Assembly (NCBI GenBank): GCA_023433065.1
Contig: JAEZET010000004.1
Coordinates: 372,001-436,000, forward strand
Length of the DNA: 64,000 bases
Source: Cyanobacteria bacterium OH_CBrB_359
GTDB taxonomy: Bacteria > Cyanobacteriota > Vampirovibrionia > Gastranaerophilales > Gastranaerophilaceae
Reading direction: 5' to 3'
The position numbers and the translations under genes were made by a program. The notes beneath the pieces are model-generated. The model saw nothing but the letters and a program-made list of their open reading frames with translations, searched no databases and was not told the origin of the DNA. Below, one piece after another: positions 1-9,557 of the stretch. Numbering within the stretch: position 1 is the stretch's first letter; every line of letters begins with the position of its first letter.

Positions 1-1761
1 CCCAAAGCACTCGGGTTAAAAGCCGAATTTGATTCTTATTCAAAAGAAAATAACTTTTGGCTTGAAGGCGATTCTTTATATTTTGTATTAAGCAATATGC
101 ATGGCAGTGATTATTATCCCGGTTGGGACAATGATTTACACAGGTCTTTGTTTGATGATAATTATGAAACCTATTCGTTAGAAACTAAAAAACATGAAAA
201 AAACAGACTCATAAAAGAAAATAAAGAAGAAATCGACTTTTATAAGTTTTGTCAGTTTGTAGTGAATAAGCAGCAGCTTGACCTTGCTGAATTTGCCCTA
301 AATATAGGTAACAACAGAGCTAAAACCGATATTGACACAATAAACAGAGCATTGCATAACGGTGAAATTAGCTCTGAAACCGCAAGATATCTTATGAATT
401 ATGTCGATGGCGTCAAAAAATCACATAAAGGCATATACATAGTAGGTGATAAACAGATAGGATTTTCTACTATTGATATTTGGGGGCATCCGACAATATT
501 TACAAAAGATGAATTTATGGGAGCTCCTCCAAATCCTATGAAAAAAAGGAAAGCTCAAGCCTGGAATTTTAAATTTATACCTAAAGAAAAAATGTTTAAT
601 AGTGATGGTTCTTTGGCAGAAGGCGGATTATTTCTTAAAAATCTTTTCAAAAAAACTTTTAAAGATAACCCCGGAGGTGTCAGAATAGACCATATTTTAG
701 GAATGATTGATCCCTGGACATACACTGATGATGCAGAGCAAGGCAGCAGATATTTCTTCAAAAGATTGCTTAATAGTGAGTTGAGTGAGCTCCGAGATGT
801 TAATATCAATGAAGAAACGATAAAAGGTATCCCTGATCCTTTGGGAGGAATACTTCTTGATGACTCTGATAATAGAAAACTCTTGGAACAAAGAGGTATT
901 TGGGATTTTGATAAGGCAAAAAGAATTATAAATAATAATATGCATGCCGTAAAAAGGGAATATTCCCAAATCCTAAATAAAATAGTGCTTCCTGCAGGTG
1001 AAGAAGCCTTAAAAGAACGTTATCAAAAAATGGGTGTTGAAATCTCGCAACTAGAACTTGATAAAAATGTAAAAAGCCTTCTGATTTGCGAAGATTTGGG
1101 TACATTTACATTGCCTTTATCATGGACTATGAAAGAACTAGGTCTCACAGGCATGAGGCATGCTCGTTATTCTGACCCTGTGAAACCTTCTAACAGATAC
1201 CGTGAATCAAATCCTGAGGAACAAGGAAATTATTGGATGTTGGGTGGTCATGATGATGCTCCTTATATTTCTCAAGTGGAAAACTATAATCATGAAACTG
1301 TTAAAAGAGACGGGGTAGATGTCTCAGCCAGAGATGCACATGCTGATTATATAGCAAGAGAACTTGAATGGGGTGAATCTTATTATTTAAAAGACTGGGC
1401 GCATCCTTGGCAGTTTATCAAAACAAAATTTGCAAGAATTTTTGCTGCAGATAAAAACCCTCAGACCCCCAATAATATTCTTGTTAACTGGCAAGACCTT
1501 TTAGGCATAAATGTCCAATATAATACCCCGGGCACAACCGATAAAGAAAATAATTGGACAGCCAGAATTCCTAATAACAGTGAAAGTTTTGATAAGGTTT
1601 ATTATAATAAGACATTACCATCAAATGAAGGTTTGAGTGTCACTGAAACTTTAAAGACGGCAATGGAAGGAATGGGCTGGCCTTTTAGAAACCAGTATAA
1701 TTTATTGATTCATTCATTATCTAATTTGGCTGAAGCGTTGAAAGAAAAACCTAAGAATTAG
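1..1761 (+). CDS. malQ: 4-alpha-glucanotransferase (GH77 amylomaltase), 3' part
   Basis: The reading frame is open from base 1, so the true start lies before the window; 586 residues are visible. GH77 enzymes transfer alpha-1,4-glucan segments between maltooligosaccharides in the cytoplasm. All three catalytic regions are readable: RIDHILGM with the nucleophile Asp near 690-700, CEDLG with the acid/base Glu near 1090, and GGHDDAP with the third acidic residue near 1245. The C-terminal NTPGT...NW region near 1530-1560 is also typical. The visible part already exceeds the usual full length of about 500 residues, and inserts are present between the nucleophile and the acid/base. It ends 1 base from the stop of the convergent glycosyltransferase. 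Confidence 0.85.
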   Translation, partial: PKALGLKAEFDSYSKENNFWLEGDSLYFVLSNMHGSDYYPGWDNDLHRSLFDDNYETYSLETKKHEKNRLIKENKEEIDFYKFCQFVVNKQQLDLAEFALNIGNNRAKTDIDTINRALHNGEISSETARYLMNYVDGVKKSHKGIYIVGDKQIGFSTIDIWGHPTIFTKDEFMGAPPNPMKKRKAQAWNFKFIPKEKMFNSDGSLAEGGLFLKNLFKKTFKDNPGGVRIDHILGMIDPWTYTDDAEQGSRYFFKRLLNSELSELRDVNINEETIKGIPDPLGGILLDDSDNRKLLEQRGIWDFDKAKRIINNNMHAVKREYSQILNKIVLPAGEEALKERYQKMGVEISQLELDKNVKSLLICEDLGTFTLPLSWTMKELGLTGMRHARYSDPVKPSNRYRESNPEEQGNYWMLGGHDDAPYISQVENYNHETVKRDGVDVSARDAHADYIARELEWGESYYLKDWAHPWQFIKTKFARIFAADKNPQTPNNILVNWQDLLGINVQYNTPGTTDKENNWTARIPNNSESFDKVYYNKTLPSNEGLSVTETLKTAMEGMGWPFRNQYNLLIHSLSNLAEALKEKPKN

Positions 1762-1762
1762 T

Positions 1763-2716
1763 TTATTTGTCTATAAGATCATATTTGGCTATATTTTGCT
1801 TATAGTCTTTAACATCTTTAAATATAGGCACTTCAGGTTCTATCTTTTCTATGATATTTTCATTAGTTGCTCTAAAAATATCATTAATAATTCTATTTTT
1901 ATCTAATAATAAATTCATTTTGAAGCTATTTAGTATTTTTATGTCATAAGTCAGAAACTTTCTGTATATAAAAGCATGAAGTTCATTTAACCCTTCTTGC
2001 TTACTGTATAACAAAACATTTTCTATTCCTTTAAAATAATCTTTGATTTGTCTGTTTGACCATTTTTTTGCTTCGGTAGAATTTCTGTAAATATAGCTTA
2101 CTTTATCAGTTGTATAGAAGGTTTTTGCTGTGTTTAACATTCTTATAAACCAGGGAGGGTCCTGATATCTTAAGTAGTCGGGGAAATAAATATTATTATC
2201 GGTTATAAGTTGCTTTTTATATATATAGCACCAGTATCCCCAGCAAATCTGAAAATCTTTATAATCTACAGTTCTATTACAGTATAAATTTTCTATATTT
2301 TTAAAATGCCAGAATGGTTGACTTAATTCACCGTCATTATCCATAAGCACTTTTCCGCCTGAAATTAAAACATTACTGTTTAATGCTGTATTATAAAGAT
2401 GTTCTAAAACTTCATTATCAGGGTAATAGTCATCTGCATCCATAAAAGCAATAAAATCACCCGATGCATTTTCTATCCCTAAATTCCTTGCTATGCCTGC
2501 ACCTTTGTGTTTTTGCGTAATGATTTTTATTCTTTTATCTGTTTTAGCTGCTGCTAAGATTTGTTCAAAATTCTTAACATTTGAGCCGTCGTTGACTATT
2601 ATCAGTTCAATATTTTTTATTGTTTGATTTAAGACGCTTTTTACTGCAAATTCTAATAACTTTAAGTCAGAATTATAAAAGGGCATTATGACAGATATTT
2701 TAGTTTTGTTATCCAA
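1763..2716 (-). CDS. Family 2 glycosyltransferase
   Basis: GT-A fold inverting glycosyltransferase that would transfer a sugar from a nucleotide donor to a surface glycan. The N-terminus has the GT2 opening (KISVIMPFYNSD) and a nucleotide-binding VNDGS. FMDADDYYP contains the metal-binding DxD. The C-terminal third is variable and would determine the acceptor. The start is a TTG preceded by AAGG at 8 bases. The acceptor and donor cannot be told from the sequence. It lies head-to-tail downstream of a binding-protein gene, with a 27-base hairpin in the gap. Confidence 0.85.
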   Translation of the reverse strand: MDNKTKISVIMPFYNSDLKLLEFAVKSVLNQTIKNIELIIVNDGSNVKNFEQILAAAKTDKRIKIITQKHKGAGIARNLGIENASGDFIAFMDADDYYPDNEVLEHLYNTALNSNVLISGGKVLMDNDGELSQPFWHFKNIENLYCNRTVDYKDFQICWGYWCYIYKKQLITDNNIYFPDYLRYQDPPWFIRMLNTAKTFYTTDKVSYIYRNSTEAKKWSNRQIKDYFKGIENVLLYSKQEGLNELHAFIYRKFLTYDIKILNSFKMNLLLDKNRIINDIFRATNENIIEKIEPEVPIFKDVKDYKQNIAKYDLIDK

Positions 2717-2780
2717 AAAAACGCCTTATAGTTTACTTACTCACTCACGATTATACTTCTTTGTTAATCGATATAATTTT

Positions 2781-2807
2781 TAGAAAGATTTGCCGCAAAT
2801 CTTTCTA
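2781..2807. terminator. Perfect 12-bp hairpin between genes
   Basis: TAGAAAGATTTG and its exact reverse complement are separated by the 3-base loop CCG. It lies about 70 bases past the stop of the minus-strand binding-protein gene. There is no clear T-run on the minus strand, so it may be a terminator without a strong U-tract or an mRNA-stabilising hairpin. Confidence 0.45.
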
Positions 2808-2877
2808 ATCTAATTTTATAATATTATCCAAAACTTTCAATAATATTAATTTATTAAACTTCCAATGATTTTTATTT

Positions 2878-3654
2878 TTAGATGCCCCAGTTTTCTTTTA
2901 TTGTTTCTAAAGATCCGTCTTCTTTCATATCATTTAGAATTTTATTAACTTCTTTTTTTAAAGGGACTGCATCTTTTGACTTTTTAAATGCTATTCCATA
3001 AGGCTCTTTGCTTAGACGTACAGGTAGCAGTTTATAGTTGTTATTTTCAAGTACAAGTCCGAATAATAGAGAGTCGTCTGTGGATATTGCATCATTACCA
3101 CTCATTTTAAATGCTTTAAAAGCATCCGAGTTATTAATATAGCCTTGTATAAAAGCATTCGGAACCAACGATCTTAGATTGTTTTCACCTGTTGTTCCCA
3201 ATATTACTATAACGTTTTTGTTGATTAAGTCATGATAAGAGTCAATATTGCTGGATTTTTTAACACATATAGCCTGTCCTGCAACAAAGTATGGCTTTGA
3301 AAATTCTACCAGTTTTTTTCTTTCTGGTGTAATTGTCATTGTGGATATTACCATGTCCACATCGCCGGAGTTTACGGATTTAATTCTATCTTTTGGGGTT
3401 ACGTGTTTAAAAGAAATTTTTTTCTCACTGCCCAAAATTCTTTTTGCAATTTCTCTTGCAATATCAGCTTCTACGCCTTTAACTTGCCCGTTTAGGTCTT
3501 TAAAACTGAAAGGTTTGGCATCAAAAGCTATTCCTACAGTTAATTTGTCTTTGTTAATTATAGACTTGTAGAGGTCAGTTTTATTTAAATCTTTAGTGCA
3601 GCCGCTTACCACAAAAAACATGATTATTAGGAACAAAGCCACTTTTCTAAACAT
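2878..3654 (-). CDS. Amino-acid ABC transporter substrate-binding lipoprotein (SBP_bac_3)
   Basis: Extracytoplasmic binding protein of the polar amino acid type. A short hydrophobic signal (residues about 5-18) ends in the lipobox VSGC, predicting a lipid-anchored Cys19. The following sequence has family landmarks: LTVGIAFDAKPFSF, VEADIAREIAKRIL, and DMVISTMTITPERKKLVEFSKPY. At 258 residues it is family-typical. AAGGAA precedes the ATG. No permease or ATPase gene is adjacent, so it may feed a transporter encoded elsewhere or serve as an orphan receptor. The exact ligand is not determinable. Confidence 0.9.
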   Translation of the reverse strand: MFRKVALFLIIMFFVVSGCTKDLNKTDLYKSIINKDKLTVGIAFDAKPFSFKDLNGQVKGVEADIAREIAKRILGSEKKISFKHVTPKDRIKSVNSGDVDMVISTMTITPERKKLVEFSKPYFVAGQAICVKKSSNIDSYHDLINKNVIVILGTTGENNLRSLVPNAFIQGYINNSDAFKAFKMSGNDAISTDDSLLFGLVLENNNYKLLPVRLSKEPYGIAFKKSKDAVPLKKEVNKILNDMKEDGSLETIKENWGI

Positions 3655-3763
3655 AAAAAATTCCTTGTTTTAATTTATACTATGCAAAAATTATGATATT
3701 TTCTATTAACAAATAGTACTAACTTCTTTAGTAATTTTAAAAATTATCCTTTTAAATTTGTCA

Positions 3764-4678
3764 TTACGGGCAAGTGTCCTGGCATTTGTCTTGAGGTATG
3801 GGCCTTCCCAAAAATATTCTTACCCCTGCGAATCTTTTACATAGCAATCGGTATATTCCCGTCGTAATTTTATTTAAATTTGATGCTGTTTGTTGTACAT
3901 CTGTTATTATTGAGTCAATTTTCTCAGAAGTTTTACCTAAATTTTTTGTTGCTTCATTTACATCAGTTGTTGTTGTTTTGAAGTTTTTACTTGATTCCGA
4001 GATATTTTGTGTTGCTTGAACAAGGTTTTCTGTAAAATCGGAAGTATTTTTAGCTGCCTGAGCCAAACTGGATGTTATTACTGTAGTATTTTTTACCGTT
4101 TGTTTAATGTTTTGTCTATTTTCTTTTAAAATCACTGATGCAGTTGAAAAAAAATCTTGAAGCGCAAGATTGGTCTTTTCTGCACTTGAAAGTGCTTTCA
4201 ATACATTTTCGGAAACAATATCACTGGTCCCCATTCTTACTTGCCCATGCATAAATTGTTCAATACTGAAATGTGCGATGCCTTCAAGTATATCGCCTCT
4301 GCTCATAAATCTTAACGACGGCTTATCAGGATATATGAACTCCAGATAATTCTGTTCGTTCGGGAATTTTTGTACTATTACGAAGGTATTTGCAGGAAGC
4401 TTAATATTTTTTTCATTAATTATTATTTTAACTATACTGGCTTTATAATCGTCATCAGGCCCTATATTTCGAACTCTCCCGACAATAAATCCTTTATAAT
4501 ATACAGGCATGTTTTTTGTCAAAGGACCTAATTCTTTAAACCTTACATACACATGGTATTCAAAAAATGTCTGGTATATCCAGTACATTCCTGATAAAAA
4601 GATGATGATAACTATCCAATTAATAATTATCTTTCCATGTTTTGCAATAGATTCAATCAGAATATTTGTAAATCCCAA
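3764..4678 (-). CDS. MCE/MlaD-family lipid-transport substrate-binding protein
   Basis: One N-terminal transmembrane helix (about residues 17-33) is followed by an MCE domain (about 38-120) containing YYKGFIVGRVRNIGP and the typical strand pattern. A long polar helical segment (about 150-280), rich in Thr, Asn and Ala, probably forms a coiled coil. MCE proteins form rings that ferry lipids between inner and outer membranes for an ABC transporter. The start is TTG with AAAGG eight bases upstream; the first ATG would fall inside the membrane helix. The C-terminus is Cys-containing (DKCQDTCP). The permease (MlaE-like) and ATPase are not in the window. Confidence 0.8.
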   Translation of the reverse strand: MGFTNILIESIAKHGKIIINWIVIIIFLSGMYWIYQTFFEYHVYVRFKELGPLTKNMPVYYKGFIVGRVRNIGPDDDYKASIVKIIINEKNIKLPANTFVIVQKFPNEQNYLEFIYPDKPSLRFMSRGDILEGIAHFSIEQFMHGQVRMGTSDIVSENVLKALSSAEKTNLALQDFFSTASVILKENRQNIKQTVKNTTVITSSLAQAAKNTSDFTENLVQATQNISESSKNFKTTTTDVNEATKNLGKTSEKIDSIITDVQQTASNLNKITTGIYRLLCKRFAGVRIFLGRPIPQDKCQDTCP

Positions 4679-4765
4679 AATAAGAACCTTTCGAGTGACT
4701 ATTATTATTTATAACCCACAAACCTGATTTTAAGTAAATTAGCGTTATGGGTATTGTCAGATTAA

Positions 4766-5863
4766 TCAGTCGTTGTTGAATAAGGTTTTATAATCTACAT
4801 TCATATTTGAATATTTTAATTTATGGAAAGCCAGATAAGCTTTTGCCAAGGTAGAATTTAAGACAAAGAAGTCCATTTGAGCTGAATTATTATTTTTTGA
4901 AGGGAGGTTATAAAAATAATCGATATTTATTTGGTTTTTATTGGCTTTTTTTGAGAAATATTTGTATAAAAATTCAATAGTTGGTGGAATAAAATTGTTA
5001 TTTTTAGTCAGGTAGTGACTTTCAATAGTTAATATAATCGATTTAATCCCGATATTTGATAAGAGGCTGAAAAATAAGTCTATTTCCTTAATATTGTCGT
5101 TGATGCCTGGAATTATTATGTATTTCAGCGAAAGATTATTTTTCTTATCTTCAGGCAGGGCATTATAATATTTTTTTATATTTTCAATTACGTTTGAAAA
5201 TTTATCTACCTGTTTGATTTTTTCATAAGTTTCTCTTGAAGCTGAATCGATGGAAATTGTAAGAATGGTTTTCCCTAAGGTTAAAATTTTGGCTATGGTT
5301 TTTGAATAGTCAATTCCTGATGAGTTGATTATTATTTCATTTATCCCAAAGTTAATCAATATATTTATAATTTCATCAAATTCATCCAGTAAAGTGACTT
5401 CCCCTCCTCCAAAGTCCACAAATGAGTCAGGGGTATTAATTAATATTTTTTTTTGAATCATTTCTTTTAAAACGGGAGCAATTTTGTATGTTAGAATTTT
5501 TTGGTAATTTTTATCGTTTTTTGTTTTGCAATATATGCAGTTTGAATTACATTGTGTCCATTGATTAAACAGAATTGTGTCAATATAATTTCTATCATTC
5601 CATTCTTTTATTTTTAAATTACTGCACTTTTTGCATTCAGCTAAATAATTTTCATTTTTATTTTTTAACTTAATCTTATTTTTTTTAGAAAATAATTCAT
5701 CCCAATCAATAATTTCACCTATATAGTTTTCAACCAGAGTAATTTCTTTTTCGTTTTTATTATATAAGCAAAAAAAACAACAAGACCTTATTGAATCAGG
5801 TTTGAACTCCAAGCCGCTGTGCGCCCAAGTGCAAGATAAATATTTTTCATTACTCTCATTCAT
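4766..5863 (-). CDS. Radical SAM protein with extra cysteine clusters
   Basis: The core motif CNSNCIYC (Cx3Cx2C, about residues 107-114) would bind the SAM-cleaving 4Fe-4S cluster. The glycine-rich FGGGEVTLL that follows is the usual SAM-contact motif. Upstream cysteines (CCFFC near residue 29 and CKKC near residue 80) could hold an auxiliary cluster, placed before rather than after the barrel. At 365 residues it is a compact member. No precursor peptide is evident next to it, so the substrate is unknown. It shares direction with the MCE gene but is separated by about 90 bases. Confidence 0.75.
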   Translation of the reverse strand: MNESNEKYLSCTWAHSGLEFKPDSIRSCCFFCLYNKNEKEITLVENYIGEIIDWDELFSKKNKIKLKNKNENYLAECKKCSNLKIKEWNDRNYIDTILFNQWTQCNSNCIYCKTKNDKNYQKILTYKIAPVLKEMIQKKILINTPDSFVDFGGGEVTLLDEFDEIINILINFGINEIIINSSGIDYSKTIAKILTLGKTILTISIDSASRETYEKIKQVDKFSNVIENIKKYYNALPEDKKNNLSLKYIIIPGINDNIKEIDLFFSLLSNIGIKSIILTIESHYLTKNNNFIPPTIEFLYKYFSKKANKNQINIDYFYNLPSKNNNSAQMDFFVLNSTLAKAYLAFHKLKYSNMNVDYKTLFNND

Positions 5864-5942
5864 AAAATTTATAATCTATCAGCCAAAACCAATTATAATA
5901 TAATATTTTACACCATCTTGTTTTTTTAAGGAAGTTATAAAA

Positions 5943-7340
5943 TTATTGGATTAATGCACTTAATTTATTATAGTAAGGTATAAGCCTTTTAGTTTGATAG
6001 AAAAATTCTTTGTTTGTCTCTAAAATATTTTTAGCTTCAAGTTTGTTATTTGCATTCAAGGCTGTTAGAATTTTGATATTTAATTTTGTGAATTCTGTGA
6101 ATTTTTTATAGTAAATTTCTTCTTTTTCTTCGCTGCCATAAGAATTTTCATCTTCAAGTTTTTTAAGTATTTTTTCATACAATTTTAAACTGTCGGTAAA
6201 GTTGTTTTTCTCTGTCTGTTTCATAGCGAGTTTAAACATTCTTATAATTTTAATGTTTGAATCAATATTTTTAGGATTTGCATTTATTTGTGGATTTTTA
6301 TCCGTAAGAGTTCTTATGCGATTATAGCATTCCAGTGATTCACCGTCTTCAAATTCAAAGTATTTGGCATAAATTTTTGAGCATCTTAAATCGCTTTTGT
6401 AAATTGTATCGATTGTTTCTTGCTTCATCAGTTTTGGGTCATTTATTCTTAATCTGATATTGGCAGATTTAGATTCAAGTCTTTTTGCATCTTCTTCCTG
6501 TCCATTTGATAGCAGCAAGTTTGCCCTTTGAAGAAGAAGGTTTTGCTCTAAGTTGCAAATATATTTATAAATATTTACTGACTCTCCTTCACCTTTTTGC
6601 TTGTAAACATCAGATAAGTATCGCCATAAAAACCTTTCTTTGAAGCTCTCAAGATTACTCTTTTCAGGTTCTTTTAGCGGGTCAAATAAAACCGATCTGT
6701 TAAAATCAATAATATTTACATCATTTTTTGTGAAAAGAATATTACCAGCCCATAAATCGTTATGTAAAATGCCTTTTTCATCAAATTTAGATAAAAGAGA
6801 AAATATTTTTTCGAGCTTTTTATTATCAATTAATCCCAAATTGTAAAAAGTTCCGTTGTTAGAAGCTGACTCCCCATCAACCCAGCTCATCACAAGATAA
6901 TTATTATCAATTGCATTTGAATTGTTTGAAAAATCCCCTTTATAGAAGTAGAATTCGGGGATATTTTTAACTCCTTTTAGTTTTTCATAAACTTTGGCTT
7001 CCGTTGCCAATTGTTCTGTAGGGTTAGCAGTTATATGTTTTGCCATATCTTTAGGCCAGACTTTTTTAATAGCATAAGTTTTTGAAAAAATCGATGATTT
7101 ATATTTGAAAATCTGGGCGAGATACCCTGTGGAATTTGTTGCAGTCACTCCTTCACTCGATGCGGATATCTTTGAAATATCGATTTTTATATCTTTTGGT
7201 AATTGGCCTAGTATTAAAGTTTTATTTTGAGCAGGAGTAAATGAATCTGTTTTGGCTTTTTGACTTTCAGAGTTTTTTTGAACAGATGTAAATGGTACTT
7301 TGCTTTTTGTATTAATTAGGCTTAGAGGGAGCGAAATCAT
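5943..7340 (-). CDS. Protein-kinase-like phosphotransferase
   Basis: A kinase-fold domain lies in residues about 60-240. KTYAIKKVWP provides a candidate nucleotide-binding lysine, VMSWVDG looks like the hinge, LHNDLWAGNILF is the catalytic loop (HxDxxxxN), and NIIDFNRS replaces the DFG metal-binding motif. This pattern fits small-molecule or RIO/Bud32-like kinases as well as protein kinases. The C-terminal half is helical and charged, possibly TPR-like. The N-terminal 45 residues are polar and disordered and contain VPFTS, which resembles the leader motif of its neighbours. AGGAG five bases before ATG overlaps the stop of the upstream aminotransferase gene, so translation is probably coupled. 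Confidence 0.65.
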   Translation of the reverse strand: MISLPLSLINTKSKVPFTSVQKNSESQKAKTDSFTPAQNKTLILGQLPKDIKIDISKISASSEGVTATNSTGYLAQIFKYKSSIFSKTYAIKKVWPKDMAKHITANPTEQLATEAKVYEKLKGVKNIPEFYFYKGDFSNNSNAIDNNYLVMSWVDGESASNNGTFYNLGLIDNKKLEKIFSLLSKFDEKGILHNDLWAGNILFTKNDVNIIDFNRSVLFDPLKEPEKSNLESFKERFLWRYLSDVYKQKGEGESVNIYKYICNLEQNLLLQRANLLLSNGQEEDAKRLESKSANIRLRINDPKLMKQETIDTIYKSDLRCSKIYAKYFEFEDGESLECYNRIRTLTDKNPQINANPKNIDSNIKIIRMFKLAMKQTEKNNFTDSLKLYEKILKKLEDENSYGSEEKEEIYYKKFTEFTKLNIKILTALNANNKLEAKNILETNKEFFYQTKRLIPYYNKLSALIQ

Positions 7341-7348
7341 TGCTGCTC

Positions 7349-9463
7349 CTAGTTGCTTATGAATCTTTGATATTCATCCAGGAATTTATACATCCCTTCT
7401 TTATCAATACTTAAGACAGGATAGTCAATACCATTAAATTCTTTTACGCCGTCTTCTTTAAAGCCCATTTTTTTATAGAATTCGGCATTTTTATCATTAT
7501 TAGGCGCTAATTTTAAGATATTATTTCCTGTTTCAAGGCACAAACTCATAGCTCTTGCCATTAAGGCAGTTCCTACACCTACAATTTCAGGGCGCTCACC
7601 TTGGTTCCAAGGCGCAGTATTTAAACCTCTAATCCAGAATTCATTGCCTTGTACTTCAACATTTACTAATCCTTGAAGTTTATTGTCAGCTGAAATTGTC
7701 AGATAAGTCGCATCGGGGTAAAATTTGCCGTCTTTATACATTTTGATGATTTCTGCATTTTGAGGATTATTTTTGCTCCAGATATTTGAAATGACATCTC
7801 TTAAATTGTCATAAGTTGTTTCGCTGCTGAATGGCATGATTTCTCTTATTTCACCCATACAAGGCTTAAGAGATTTTGTATTTTTAAGATATACTTTTTG
7901 TCTGTCTTTTAATATATAAGGAGGTAATTTTTCAATAGCATCAAGTTTAGGCAGATATGCTTCAAGATTTTCAGGTTTTCCTTGAAGTCTTTGTTTAAGA
8001 GTTTCTGCTTTAGCAAGAAGTTGTTTTTTATATACTTCAAGATCTCTTATATTCTTAGGTTTAAGGTCAATTTCGCCTCTTGAAATTCTTGCGATTTCTT
8101 CTTGAGTTTCAATAGGTAATTTGTCTTTCGGGATATCAAATCTTATGCCGGCAGCTTTAAGTTTATCGAAAGCTCTGTTTATCTCATCTGTGCCTGCTGA
8201 CATAACTACTCTGACGTGGTCTTTTCCGTTTTTACCGTATATTGTTCCCGGGGTAAAGGCGACGTGGGCCTTATGAAGAACGTATTTGAAAAATTCATCA
8301 GAGTTAAACCCTTCAGGAACTCTTACCCATAGATAGTATGTTCCCTGAGTAGGTTCAGCATCACTTCCCAGCTCTTTAAGTCTTGCAATAGCAGTATTTT
8401 TACGAAGCCTGTGTTCGACATTTACTTTATCGATATAATGTTCTTTATCTTCTAAAGCAGTAACCGCAGCTGCCTGAATAGCCGTATATACGCTATTATT
8501 TGTAAGTAGTTTTGCTCTTAATAAGTTATCAATGAATTCTTTATTACTTGCTACAAAACCAATCCTCATACCTGGCATGTTATGGGCTTTACTTAAAGTA
8601 TGGACTTCGAATGCTATGTCTTTTGCCCCTTCTACATTTAAAATTCCTATAGGTTTTTCGCCGGTGTGAGTAATTTCAGTGTTATCAAAGTCATGGATTA
8701 TAAATATATCGTGCTTTTTTGCGAATTCAACAGCTTTTTTATAATCTTCTTTAGTTGCAAAAGCTCCCATAGGATTATTAGGATAATTTAATATGATTCC
8801 TTTGACACCTTTAAGGTCTTCTTCTTTTATTTTGTTGAAGTCAGGAAAATAATTATTTTTTTCTTCTAAGTTCAAGGGAACAGGCACAAGGTCATTTCTT
8901 GCAATCAAATCCCTGTATACAGTGTAGCCCGGGTCAGGAACTAATATTTTATCGCCTTTTTCAGTGTAAGCAGATAGTATTAAGTCAACTCCGTCAGAGG
9001 CTCCGGCTGACATCATAACTTCGCTTGATGGGTTTAGATTTACTCCGAATCTTTGATTAAACCAATCAGAGACTCCTTTTCTGAATCTCCACTCGCCTTT
9101 TGGAAAGTTATATCTGTGAGCCCAAAGGTCTTCAATATTTTTTTGCAGAGTTTTTCTTGCTCCTTCGGGCGGCAAAATATCAGGGTTACCCATACCAAGT
9201 TCAATTACTTCCTGATCTCCATATAGGTTTCTAGCCCTTGTAATTTCATTTATATATTCAGGGGTTTTATAATCTGATTTATCAAGCCTTTCCGCAGGTC
9301 TTATATTTAAACCGTAAAATGCAATCAAGTTGTTGTATGTCGGCATTGTAAGATTTTGATTTTGCGATAAAAAATTATTTAAAGAGATTGTATTTTGTTT
9401 ATTATTTTTTGGAGTGTAATTGTAAGACCTCAAAAGATGAGAGTCATTTATATTATTGACCAT
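7349..9463 (-). CDS. Class I/II aminotransferase fused to a GNAT acetyltransferase
   Basis: The first part (about residues 40-450) is a fold-type I PLP aminotransferase related to AlaC/LL-diaminopimelate aminotransferases. It has NYPNNPMG, HDFDNTEI and the Schiff-base lysine (about Lys292) in SKAHNMPGMRIG. After a helical linker, about residues 540-700 form a GNAT domain with VGVGTALMARAMSL as the acetyl-CoA loop and NAEFYKKMGFKEDG near its end. The start used has GAGG five bases upstream; an upstream in-frame start at 9505 lacks such a site. The first 40 residues are a polar leader. The fusion suggests sequential transamination and acetylation of one amino acid, which is inference. Confidence 0.8.
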   Translation of the reverse strand: MVNNINDSHLLRSYNYTPKNNKQNTISLNNFLSQNQNLTMPTYNNLIAFYGLNIRPAERLDKSDYKTPEYINEITRARNLYGDQEVIELGMGNPDILPPEGARKTLQKNIEDLWAHRYNFPKGEWRFRKGVSDWFNQRFGVNLNPSSEVMMSAGASDGVDLILSAYTEKGDKILVPDPGYTVYRDLIARNDLVPVPLNLEEKNNYFPDFNKIKEEDLKGVKGIILNYPNNPMGAFATKEDYKKAVEFAKKHDIFIIHDFDNTEITHTGEKPIGILNVEGAKDIAFEVHTLSKAHNMPGMRIGFVASNKEFIDNLLRAKLLTNNSVYTAIQAAAVTALEDKEHYIDKVNVEHRLRKNTAIARLKELGSDAEPTQGTYYLWVRVPEGFNSDEFFKYVLHKAHVAFTPGTIYGKNGKDHVRVVMSAGTDEINRAFDKLKAAGIRFDIPKDKLPIETQEEIARISRGEIDLKPKNIRDLEVYKKQLLAKAETLKQRLQGKPENLEAYLPKLDAIEKLPPYILKDRQKVYLKNTKSLKPCMGEIREIMPFSSETTYDNLRDVISNIWSKNNPQNAEIIKMYKDGKFYPDATYLTISADNKLQGLVNVEVQGNEFWIRGLNTAPWNQGERPEIVGVGTALMARAMSLCLETGNNILKLAPNNDKNAEFYKKMGFKEDGVKEFNGIDYPVLSIDKEGMYKFLDEYQRFISN

Positions 9464-9557
9464 TCCTACCTCGATTGTTGTAAACTTCAATAAAATAAAA
9501 TCCAAAAAAATTAAAATTTGCTTTTTTTATATCCATTTTTATTAAAATATTTAATAT

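Noticed and set aside
697..969. Minus-strand reading frame inside the glucanotransferase gene
   Set aside because: It is the reverse of a clearly conserved coding region and shows no protein-like pattern.
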